Source: Butyrivibrio proteoclasticus (lineage in GTDB: Bacteria > Bacillota > Clostridia > Lachnospirales > Lachnospiraceae). From it: DNA of 64,000 nt. Under the pieces are notes generated by a model. The model was not told where the DNA came from. It did not search any database and was given only the letters and a program-made list of their open reading frames with translations. The position numbers and the translations under genes are program-made. Shown in pieces: positions 7,480-14,831 of the stretch; position 1 is the stretch's first letter, and the number at the start of each line of letters is the position of its first letter. The stretch is from the NCBI RefSeq assembly GCF_900115735.1, contig NZ_FOXO01000006.1, positions 1-64,000 of the forward strand, in the 5' to 3' direction.

Positions 7480-9948
7480 ATGACATATTTCACATGTTTC
7501 TTTTTGGATAATGAAAAAGATATAATCGTAAACCTGTACAAAGACCTGGGTAAGATGTATTACGTACTGACAACGCCCAATCACGGCACAGGGAACCTTA
7601 TTCGAAACCTTGCAAGCATATGCAAACTTCCTCTTTCCAAGGGGGATAATGACATGCTTGTCATTCGCGGTGAAGTGCCATGCTTTGTGGATTCCTGCAA
7701 TTCAGAGAGCTACGTTTTCATGCTTGGTGGAACAGAGATAGCCAGTATTTACCCGGATGGTCATGTCACTGTTAAGGCAACCATACCTGCAATTGCCAAG
7801 ACTCTTATGAGTCAGACAAAAGATTTTAAGCTGGAACTGGACAAGACAATATTTAAGACCAGAGTTCGCAAGGACCTTAAGTTCCGTGCGGACCTTCACA
7901 CGCATATGAACGGAAATCTTCCGGGTGATGTGCTTATTGCATTGGGAATAGCTCATCAGATAAGATATCCTCTTTATTATGTAAAAAAACTTGATCTAAA
8001 GCTCACACCCATGCAGTGGGAGAAAGTTAATGCCCAGAGAGAAAAGGTAGCAAGACAGTTTGTTACATCAGGACTTCAGGGAAAATATCTCGACAGACGA
8101 ATCAATGACAATACGTTCATTAACTTTGCGGACCTTATCTTAAATAATCTTGATAACGCAGAGATGAATATAGTTAAAATCCGCGGTTCCCTTGCTGTTA
8201 TTAAGGATGGGCAGGCCGTTTTCACAAACCTTGAGAAAGTCTATCTTTATCGCTATGTCTTTTGCAAGGGAAAAGAGAGCGAAGAAAAAATAAATCTGCA
8301 CAGTGTGGACCTGATCCCGGATGCAGATGTAAAGGCTTATCTTAAGCAGATGCTTACTGATAAGGAAAATGCTTATTACTGTAAAAATACAATCTTTCAG
8401 GATAAACTCCTGTGGATAGCAAGAAACTACAAAGCACAGGGCGTTTATTACGCAGAGATTAGTGATACTACTCTTGTTAAAAAGTATGAGTCACTTGAAA
8501 TGCTAAGGCAACTTCATGAGGTAATGCCTCATATTTACCGTGAAACCGGCGTAATGATCAGGTTCCTGGCAGCTATGCGTAGAATTCCTCTGACCATTGT
8601 AAAAGATGCAGTGACTCCGTCTGATTACATTGAACAGAACCTTGAGGTTTTGAAAGCTACAGCGCTTGATCCATATGTCGCAGGATGCGATTTTGTCGGT
8701 GAAGAGATAAATGACATAATCACGCTAAAACCTGCATTTCAGGAAATCGTAAAAATCGCAGCCAAGGACCCTAGCTTTGTTATAAGAGTCCATGCCGGAG
8801 AAAACGACAGCCAGAAAGATAATATCGCCCACAGCATTGCCTGCGTAAAAGATTCTCTTGCTCCTGGCCAAAAGATGCCAAGGATGCGTCTTGGGCATGG
8901 CCTTTACACCTACAGTCCTTCTTCCAAGAAAGGAAAAGAGGTATTAAAGCAGCTTAAGGAAAATAATGTCGTCCTTGAATTCCAGATCACAAGTAATGTG
9001 CGACTTAATAACTTAAATTCATTGGAACATCATCCTCTTAAGCAGTATCTGAAACAGGGCATACGATGCGTTCAGGGTACAGATGGAGCGGCTTTGTACG
9101 GAACATCATCAATTGATGAGCAGCTGTCACTGGCAAAAATGCTTGGATTGTCAGATGCTGAGCTTCAGCTCATGAAAGATGCTGAGACACAGATAATAAA
9201 AGAAGCTCAGGAAGCATATTCTTTAAAGAAAGCTTTCTTTGCTGATCTCATAAAAGACAGAGACATGGAAGAAGTTCTTTTGGAAAAAATGCAGACTGTA
9301 AAGATTTCAAAAGGCAAAACCAAAAAAGAGCCAAAACTGGATTCTAATCAGGAATTAAAAGAACAGATCAGCGAGATCACATGGGACAGATTCCCGGTTG
9401 TGCTTATTGGAGGAAGCTTTAACACTGAGAGCAGAGCGACCAAGGTCAGCAAAAAGGCAGCAGAGCAGATGGATTCTCTGTTGGAGTACTTAAATCCTGA
9501 AGAGGTGTGCTTTGTTATCGGACACAAATTGGCCGGGTATGAAAAGTACCTGATAAATCATAACAAGAAGGGATTCAGGATATACAGTGTCGTTCCTTCG
9601 CTGATGGATAAAAAAGAAATAGATAAAATTAAAGCTTGCGGAGTACAGGTAAGAGTATCACCGGAAGCCCAGGGAATGGGAATATATAAGAGCTTCAACT
9701 ACGAGATATTTGAGCGAAGACCTTCCGCAGTTATTGCCTTTGATGGCAACAGTGCTGCTGCAAATCTCATTCAGGAAGCAAAAAATGGAAAGGGTAAATC
9801 TGCAATATTCGTATGGGAGCACTCCAAAAACCTGATGCAGAAAGCTAAATCCCTTCATGGATATGTGTTTACTTTTGGAGATGAAGTAAACATTGTGGAT
9901 CTTTTAAATGATATTCAAAAAGATCTGATGAATTCCATCAAACAGTAA
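7480..9948 (+). CDS. Adenosine-deaminase-like protein fused to a SLOG-like domain
   Basis: 822 residues in three parts. Residues 1-130 are an unrecognised N-terminal region. Residues about 131-600 carry the metal-dependent adenosine/AMP deaminase pattern: HxH (LHTHMNG, H140 and H142), GCDFVGEE (401-409), HAGEN (H438, E441), LGHGL (H473) and TDGA (D535). The second Asp of the usual DD pair is Gly536, so substrate or activity may differ. Residues about 636-822 look like a SLOG/Rossmannoid nucleotide-binding domain: a VVLIGGSFN strand-loop, FVIGHKLAGYEKYLI, SAVIAFDGNSAAANLI and a final VFTFGDEVNIVDLL. The gene starts right after a terminator and overlaps the convergent LacI gene by 11 bp. Function unknown; nucleoside or nucleotide-derivative processing or signalling is inferred. 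Confidence 0.8.
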   Translation: MTYFTCFFLDNEKDIIVNLYKDLGKMYYVLTTPNHGTGNLIRNLASICKLPLSKGDNDMLVIRGEVPCFVDSCNSESYVFMLGGTEIASIYPDGHVTVKATIPAIAKTLMSQTKDFKLELDKTIFKTRVRKDLKFRADLHTHMNGNLPGDVLIALGIAHQIRYPLYYVKKLDLKLTPMQWEKVNAQREKVARQFVTSGLQGKYLDRRINDNTFINFADLILNNLDNAEMNIVKIRGSLAVIKDGQAVFTNLEKVYLYRYVFCKGKESEEKINLHSVDLIPDADVKAYLKQMLTDKENAYYCKNTIFQDKLLWIARNYKAQGVYYAEISDTTLVKKYESLEMLRQLHEVMPHIYRETGVMIRFLAAMRRIPLTIVKDAVTPSDYIEQNLEVLKATALDPYVAGCDFVGEEINDIITLKPAFQEIVKIAAKDPSFVIRVHAGENDSQKDNIAHSIACVKDSLAPGQKMPRMRLGHGLYTYSPSSKKGKEVLKQLKENNVVLEFQITSNVRLNNLNSLEHHPLKQYLKQGIRCVQGTDGAALYGTSSIDEQLSLAKMLGLSDAELQLMKDAETQIIKEAQEAYSLKKAFFADLIKDRDMEEVLLEKMQTVKISKGKTKKEPKLDSNQELKEQISEITWDRFPVVLIGGSFNTESRATKVSKKAAEQMDSLLEYLNPEEVCFVIGHKLAGYEKYLINHNKKGFRIYSVVPSLMDKKEIDKIKACGVQVRVSPEAQGMGIYKSFNYEIFERRPSAVIAFDGNSAAANLIQEAKNGKGKSAIFVWEHSKNLMQKAKSLHGYVFTFGDEVNIVDLLNDIQKDLMNSIKQ

Positions 9949-10951
9949 AGACTCTTGTGGATTCCCTAAGGTGGATGGTGTGCTCAACTGTTATGAGAGT
10001 TCTTTTCTCTGTGCCGGTAAGAAGACCATACATGGCTTCGCCTGCATAAGCACCCATTTGACGTGCGTCAAAGTGAGCGGCGGTGATGGAAGGCGAATGG
10101 TGCGCAAGGTCACTGCTGTCGTAGCAGGCAGCCAGGAGTACATCACCCGGAACAGATAAGCCCATTTTTGTAAGGGCATCGCAGGACCAGCCGGCAGTTA
10201 CATCATCGCAGCAGATTATTCCATCGCAACGGCGCTGAACAGCTGTTTCTACAGCTATTTTACAGGAATTGTAATTGGAGACGTCTCTGAAAATAAGATT
10301 GGGGTCAGGATCGATGCAGAAGTCAGAAATTCCCATCATAACGCCTTCAAGTCTTTTTATGTTGACGTTGTAATTCATATTTCCGCCTATAAAGGCTATG
10401 CGCTTGCAGCCATTGTTCATAAGGTTTGACGTTAATTCCCTGCAGGCAAGGGCTGTATTGGGTTCCACCATTACGGCATTTTTAATTCCGGAACCTACAA
10501 CTACAACAGGTATATTCTTCTTTTTAAGATATGAGTGGCTCTTTTCACCGGTAATGGCGCGAGTATATATCACGCCGTCAAGTGCCCCTTTTTCCACAGC
10601 GGGGATAAGAGGTTCATACTCATCGGTATTACACAGGATCAGAAGTGTTTCATAGCCGTGATCTGCCAGAGCCCCTGCGGCTCCAAGAAGACACAGGTGA
10701 AAAAATTCTGATTCATACAAAAGATCTCTTGATAAGACTACGCCAACATTACCACTTTTTCCATTGGAAGGAGTGGTATTTTTTTGCCTGTTCTGAGAAG
10801 GAGAGCTGTAGTCCAGTTCTCTTGCGGCTTCAATGACCTTTTTTCTTGTCTCTTCTGAGACCCTTCCATTTCCGGATAAGGCCCTTGAAACAGTTGTGGT
10901 GGAAATATTCAATTTTTCAGCTAGTTCGTTTAACCGTATTTCTTTTCCCAT
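9938..10951 (-). CDS. LacI-family transcriptional regulator, probably leaderless mRNA
   Basis: 337 residues. The N-terminal helix-turn-helix is clear (LNELAEKLNISTTTVSRALS, then GRVSEETRKKVIEAARELDY), followed by a Ser/Asn/Lys-rich linker and an effector domain with SRDLLYESEFFHLCLLGAAG and GGNMNYNVNIKRLEGV. It is divergent from the second ABC importer and probably controls it. There is no ribosome site upstream. A near-consensus promoter (10959-10987) places the transcript start at or next to the ATG. The last 11 bp overlap the end of the convergent deaminase-like gene. Effector unknown. Confidence 0.88.
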   Translation of the reverse strand: MGKEIRLNELAEKLNISTTTVSRALSGNGRVSEETRKKVIEAARELDYSSPSQNRQKNTTPSNGKSGNVGVVLSRDLLYESEFFHLCLLGAAGALADHGYETLLILCNTDEYEPLIPAVEKGALDGVIYTRAITGEKSHSYLKKKNIPVVVVGSGIKNAVMVEPNTALACRELTSNLMNNGCKRIAFIGGNMNYNVNIKRLEGVMMGISDFCIDPDPNLIFRDVSNYNSCKIAVETAVQRRCDGIICCDDVTAGWSCDALTKMGLSVPGDVLLAACYDSSDLAHHSPSITAAHFDARQMGAYAGEAMYGLLTGTEKRTLITVEHTIHLRESTRVFTV

Positions 10952-10958
10952 AGTTTTG

Positions 10959-10987
10959 ATTATAGTTTGGCAAATTCAAAATGACAA
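10959..10987 (-). promoter_or_regulatory. SigmaA promoter of the second LacI gene
   Basis: Minus-strand TTGTCA (10987-10982), exact 17-bp spacer, perfect TATAAT (10964-10959). Only 7 nt separate the -10 box from the ATG, so transcription should begin on the start codon. Confidence 0.7.
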
Positions 10988-11010
10988 TCAATTTTGCACA
11001 AAAAAATTGA

Positions 11011-11040
11011 AATTGCGCGGATGGTGCGCAAAATTGCGCA
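11011..11040. promoter_or_regulatory. TGCGCA inverted-repeat cluster between LacI 2 and importer 2
   Basis: The segment carries three TTGCGC/TGCGCA elements; TGCGCA-AAAT-TGCGCA at 11025-11040 is nearly palindromic. It lies upstream of the LacI promoter and between divergent genes. Related TGCGCAA and TGCACG motifs recur at 14747-14765 before the GH2 gene, so it may be a regulator site shared by this locus (inference). Confidence 0.4.
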
Positions 11041-11079
11041 CAGATTATAAAATATTCGTAAATTTGATATAAAAACTTT

Positions 11080-11099
11080 GAATTATTTGAAAATAATTC
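11080..11099. promoter_or_regulatory. Perfect 20-bp palindrome upstream of importer 2
   Basis: GAATTATTTGAAAATAATTC is a perfect palindrome about 32 bp upstream of a perfect TATAAT (11131-11136) that probably serves importer 2. No good -35 box fits that -10, so an activator may bind here. Confidence 0.4.
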
Positions 11100-11130
11100 A
11101 TCTAGAGGCTTTTGGGCACAATTACTAAAA

Positions 11131-11136
11131 TATAAT
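11131..11136 (+). promoter_or_regulatory. Perfect -10 box of importer 2 operon
   Basis: TATAAT, 43 bp before the first permease ATG. The region 16-18 bp upstream holds no convincing -35 hexamer. Confidence 0.4.
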
Positions 11137-11179
11137 CATGGATTTCGAAAATTTATAAATACTGCACATAGGAGAGGGT

Positions 11180-12112
11180 ATGGAAAAAAGTAAAACGAAG
11201 ACTCCATTTATGAAGGTAATAAAAAGGCATTGGCTACTTCTACTGATGCTTTTACCGAGTCTTTTATATGTGATCATTTTCAGTTATGTTCCAATGACAG
11301 GAATAATTCTGGCTTTTAAAAAATATCAGTATGCAGGAGGAATTTACTTTTCTCCCTGGAATGGCCTGAATAACTTCAAAGCTCTTTTGATCTCAGGGAA
11401 ACTTGGGATGGTTACAAGAAATACGCTGCTGTACAACATAGCCTTTATAACTTTGGGTGTCTTATTTGAAATGGGTAGCGCAATTTTGCTCAACGAGTTG
11501 TTCTCCAAATACTTTAAAAAGATTACTCAGTCACTTATGTTTTTGCCCTACTTCATAAGCTGGGTTGTAGCAGGCGCCATAATGTACAACATTTTTAACT
11601 ATGAAAAAGGCGTATTTAACCACGTGCTCACATCCCTTGGAGCAAATGCATTTGACCTCTACAACACACCGTCAGCATGGATCATAGTCATAATCTTTTT
11701 GAAAATCTGGAAACAGACAGGCTATGGCTCAGTTGTTTATCTGGCAGCCATTACAGGTCTTGACCAGGAAATGTTCGAGGCGGCATCAATTGACGGAGCC
11801 AGCGCCTGGCAGAAGATAAGATATCTTACTATCCCATCTCTCATGCCGACAATGATGATACTGGTTCTTTTGGGAATAGGAAATATTTTCAGAGGAGATT
11901 TTGGTCTGTTCTATCAGACAGTAAGGTCAAGCGCACTGCTTCAGCCAACAACTGACGTTATTGATACATATGTGTTCAGACTCCTCATAGACAACGGAGA
12001 TATCGGAGTATCTGCGGCAGCAAGCTTATATCAGTCAGTGCTGTGTTTCATAACCATAATGATATCCAATGGCTTAGTTAAAAAAGCTAATCCTGATTAT
12101 GCACTGTATTGA
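11180..12112 (+). CDS. Carbohydrate ABC importer 2, permease 1 (LplB/MalF type)
   Basis: 310 residues with about six membrane spans. It has the same plan as the permease at 3682: an N-terminal IIFSYVPMTGIILAFKKYQY segment and an EAA loop EMFEAASIDGASAWQKIRYL. RBS GGAGAGG lies close before the ATG. First gene of a second permease-permease-binding protein operon, 12 bp from the next gene. No ATPase nearby, as in importer 1. Sequence divergence from importer 1 suggests a different sugar. Confidence 0.9.
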   Translation: MEKSKTKTPFMKVIKRHWLLLLMLLPSLLYVIIFSYVPMTGIILAFKKYQYAGGIYFSPWNGLNNFKALLISGKLGMVTRNTLLYNIAFITLGVLFEMGSAILLNELFSKYFKKITQSLMFLPYFISWVVAGAIMYNIFNYEKGVFNHVLTSLGANAFDLYNTPSAWIIVIIFLKIWKQTGYGSVVYLAAITGLDQEMFEAASIDGASAWQKIRYLTIPSLMPTMMILVLLGIGNIFRGDFGLFYQTVRSSALLQPTTDVIDTYVFRLLIDNGDIGVSAAASLYQSVLCFITIMISNGLVKKANPDYALY

Positions 12113-12124
12113 TGGGAGGAAAAA

Positions 12125-13042
12125 ATGGCAAATCAAGTAGTTATAAATAAGCGCAGAAGGCTAAGTAAAGATGAGCTTGCGGTAAATATAGTCGGCGTTG
12201 TTCTGATAGGTATTTTTGCTCTGATCTGTGTAATTCCTTTTTACCTGATAATCATAGCTTCTTTTACCTCAGAGACATCACTTATAAGAAATGGTTATCC
12301 GCTTTTGCCGTCAATTGAAAACTTTAGTTTGGACAGTTATAAACTCAGCCTTAAAAATCCGATTGCGATACTTAAGGCATACGGAACAACAATAGGAGTT
12401 ACGGTAGTCGGAACATTTTTATCAGTCCTTTTGGCTACAATGACAGGCTACGTTCTTTCAAGAAAAGATTTTCCTTGGAGAAATAAGTTCGCATTTTTCT
12501 ATTTCTTCACAACTCTGTTCAATGGCGGACTTGTTCCATGGTACCTGCTCTGTGTTAGATACCTTAACTTTAAAAACAACTATGCGGGACTTATTTTGCC
12601 ACTGATGTTCTCTGTCTGGAACATGATAATAGCCAAATCATTCATGTCAGGGCTGCCTATGGAAATAACAGAGTCAGCAAAGATAGACGGAGCCAATGAT
12701 CTGGTCATATTTGCAAAACTTATCATTCCGCTTTCAAAGCCGCTTCTTGCGACTTTATCTCTTTTCTCAGCGCTGGCTTACTGGAATGATTGGTATAACT
12801 GCATGTTATATGTGACTGACGAAAATAAATTTACACTTCAATACTACCTGCAGAGACTTTTGGGAAGTGCGGAAGCAATGAGAATAGTTGCCGAAAAGTC
12901 AGGAATTGCTCTTCCGTCAATTCCAATCGAGAGTATGAAGATGTCCATGACAGTAATAGCTACAGGACCAATCGTGTTGCTTTACCCATTTGTACAAAGA
13001 TACTTTGTAAAGGGGTTAACTATAGGAGCAGTGAAAGGATAA
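12125..13042 (+). CDS. Carbohydrate ABC importer 2, permease 2 (YtcP/MalG type)
   Basis: 305 residues, about six membrane spans, EAA loop EITESAKIDGANDLVIFAKL and the family ending YFVKGLTIGAVKG. GGGAGG lies 5-6 nt before the ATG. It partners the preceding permease; the binding-protein gene follows after 12 bp, a tighter arrangement than in importer 1. Confidence 0.9.
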   Translation: MANQVVINKRRRLSKDELAVNIVGVVLIGIFALICVIPFYLIIIASFTSETSLIRNGYPLLPSIENFSLDSYKLSLKNPIAILKAYGTTIGVTVVGTFLSVLLATMTGYVLSRKDFPWRNKFAFFYFFTTLFNGGLVPWYLLCVRYLNFKNNYAGLILPLMFSVWNMIIAKSFMSGLPMEITESAKIDGANDLVIFAKLIIPLSKPLLATLSLFSALAYWNDWYNCMLYVTDENKFTLQYYLQRLLGSAEAMRIVAEKSGIALPSIPIESMKMSMTVIATGPIVLLYPFVQRYFVKGLTIGAVKG

Positions 13043-13054
13043 AAGGAGGTATAA

Positions 13055-14716
13055 ATGAAAAAGAAGGTATTATCGATTATTTTGTCTGTCGCTATGACAG
13101 CGGGGGTATTAACAGCTTGTGGTGAGAGCGCTTCTACAACAAGCACAGACACAACAACACAGAGCGCAGGATCGGCAGAGCAGACACAGACTTCAGCAGA
13201 GGCACCAGCAGCAGAATCAACCGATCTGTTGGCAGGTCTTCCGGCAGCAATCGGAGAAGGAACAGTAACCGCAACACCTGAGATGTACTCAGGAATTGAC
13301 TTAAGTAAGCCCTACACAGTTCAGATGTATCTTATCGGCGATACACCAAATGACTGGGACGAGGTACTTGGCCTCATAAATGACTATCTTAAGCCATTTA
13401 ACACAGATCTTAATGTAACATTCCTTAGCTGGAGTGATTACTCAACAATGTATTCACTTGTTCTTCAGGGAGGAGACGCAGACCTTATTTTCACAGCTCC
13501 ATGGTGCTACATGTACACCGAAGCTGCAAAGGGATCTTTCTATACACTGGATTCTGATTTTATTGCAAAATGTATGCCACTTACAAATAAGTATCAGGCA
13601 GCAGAGAGCTGGGATGAGACAACTCTTTCAGGTAAGACCATAGCAGTTCCATCAAACACAGCTCAGCCAATGGGTAAGATTGTAGCAATCAGACAGGATA
13701 TTGCTGACAAGTATGGAATTTCAGAGCTTAAAAGCTGGGATGATTACAAGAACTTCTCTCTTACAGTTGCAGAAAAAGAAACTCCTGAGACAGGTGTGTA
13801 TGCACTTGCTGCAGCAGGGGATAACAACGAGCTCTGGGATGTATACAGAGAGCAGTATGACACATTCCTTGCCCTGGATTCAGACTTTTTTGACATGATC
13901 TATGAGTATAAGGAAGGATCACTTCCTACAAAGGACGATATCAAGCTGGTATACGAATATGAACCTTTCCGTCAGTATGCAAAAGACATGAAGGAAATGG
14001 CTGATGCAGGCTGCTGGAGCAGATCAGCTCTTACAAATACAGTAACAGATGACGATGCTTTCGGAGCACTTCAGGGTGCATCAATTGCATGGAATGCCTC
14101 AGTATTCACATACATCAGACAGGCAGAGCAGACAGACGGTGTAGTTGGCGCAGCATATGATATTACAAAGCCACATCTTGTAGGATGCGAAGCATATTCA
14201 AACAACGACATGGCTATCACTGCAAGCTCCAAGAATCCTGAGAGAGCAGCTATGGTTCTTGATATTATGAAGATGGATACTTATGTGAACCGTCTCATTC
14301 TTCTTGGTGAGGAAGGTAAGCATTACACTATCAATGAAAACAACGAGTATACAAAAGTTGATGGAGCAACAGAAAACTATCCTCCAATGACAGTTTCAGC
14401 ATCCTGGGCAATCAAGAACGGCGAGCTTTCAGAGGCAGGCGGAGATCCTAGAGAAAAAGAGGTTTCTGACAGCTGGGAAGAAAGAGTTGTAAGCAACCCT
14501 ACTATCACATTTGTATTTGATGACACAAATGTTTCCAATGAAAAAGCAGCAGTTAATACAGTATTGAATTCTTATGTTCCAATGCTTGAGCTTGGTCTTG
14601 TAGATGATGTTGATGCTACTCTTGATAAGATGATAAAAGAGTGCTACGATTCAGGACTTCAGACAGTACTTGATGAATTCTACAGTCAGTATGAAGCTTG
14701 GCTTGCAACAAGATAA
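13055..14716 (+). CDS. Extracellular sugar-binding lipoprotein of importer 2
   Basis: 553 residues. The signal peptide ends in lipobox LTAC with Cys22 as the lipidated residue, followed by a Thr/Ser/Ala/Glu-rich linker to about residue 60. The body has the type 2 periplasmic-binding-protein pattern with two lobes. Strong AAAGGAGG ribosome site 6 nt before the ATG. A hairpin at 14778-14812 separates it from the GH2 gene, so the binding protein is probably the most abundant product of the operon. Confidence 0.88.
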   Translation: MKKKVLSIILSVAMTAGVLTACGESASTTSTDTTTQSAGSAEQTQTSAEAPAAESTDLLAGLPAAIGEGTVTATPEMYSGIDLSKPYTVQMYLIGDTPNDWDEVLGLINDYLKPFNTDLNVTFLSWSDYSTMYSLVLQGGDADLIFTAPWCYMYTEAAKGSFYTLDSDFIAKCMPLTNKYQAAESWDETTLSGKTIAVPSNTAQPMGKIVAIRQDIADKYGISELKSWDDYKNFSLTVAEKETPETGVYALAAAGDNNELWDVYREQYDTFLALDSDFFDMIYEYKEGSLPTKDDIKLVYEYEPFRQYAKDMKEMADAGCWSRSALTNTVTDDDAFGALQGASIAWNASVFTYIRQAEQTDGVVGAAYDITKPHLVGCEAYSNNDMAITASSKNPERAAMVLDIMKMDTYVNRLILLGEEGKHYTINENNEYTKVDGATENYPPMTVSASWAIKNGELSEAGGDPREKEVSDSWEERVVSNPTITFVFDDTNVSNEKAAVNTVLNSYVPMLELGLVDDVDATLDKMIKECYDSGLQTVLDEFYSQYEAWLATR

Positions 14717-14746
14717 AAAAATATGCAGTATCGTGATTTTGTGTGA

Positions 14747-14765
14747 TGCGCAACAAAAATGCACG
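14747..14765. promoter_or_regulatory. TGCGCAA...TGCACG motif before the GH2 gene
   Basis: The bases TGCGCAA, a CAAAAA spacer region and TGCACG resemble the TGCGCA and TTGCACAAA elements at 10994-11040 and 2452-2503. A shared regulator is possible but unproven. Confidence 0.25.
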
Positions 14766-14777
14766 AAATGATTATTC

Positions 14778-14812
14778 AGGGAGCAGATAATCCTGCTCCC
14801 TATATTTTTAAA
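14778..14812 (+). terminator. Intrinsic terminator after importer 2
   Basis: Stem AGGGAGCAG / CTGCTCCCT with loop ATAATC, followed by a T-rich stretch. It is only 20 bp before the GH2 start codon, so GH2 expression would depend on readthrough or processing. Confidence 0.7.
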
Positions 14813-14831
14813 CTTTATCAGGAGAGAGGAA

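Noticed and set aside
7480-9948. RADAR defence system
   Set aside because: No RdrA-like ATPase is adjacent; the deaminase-like gene stands alone between sugar-uptake genes.
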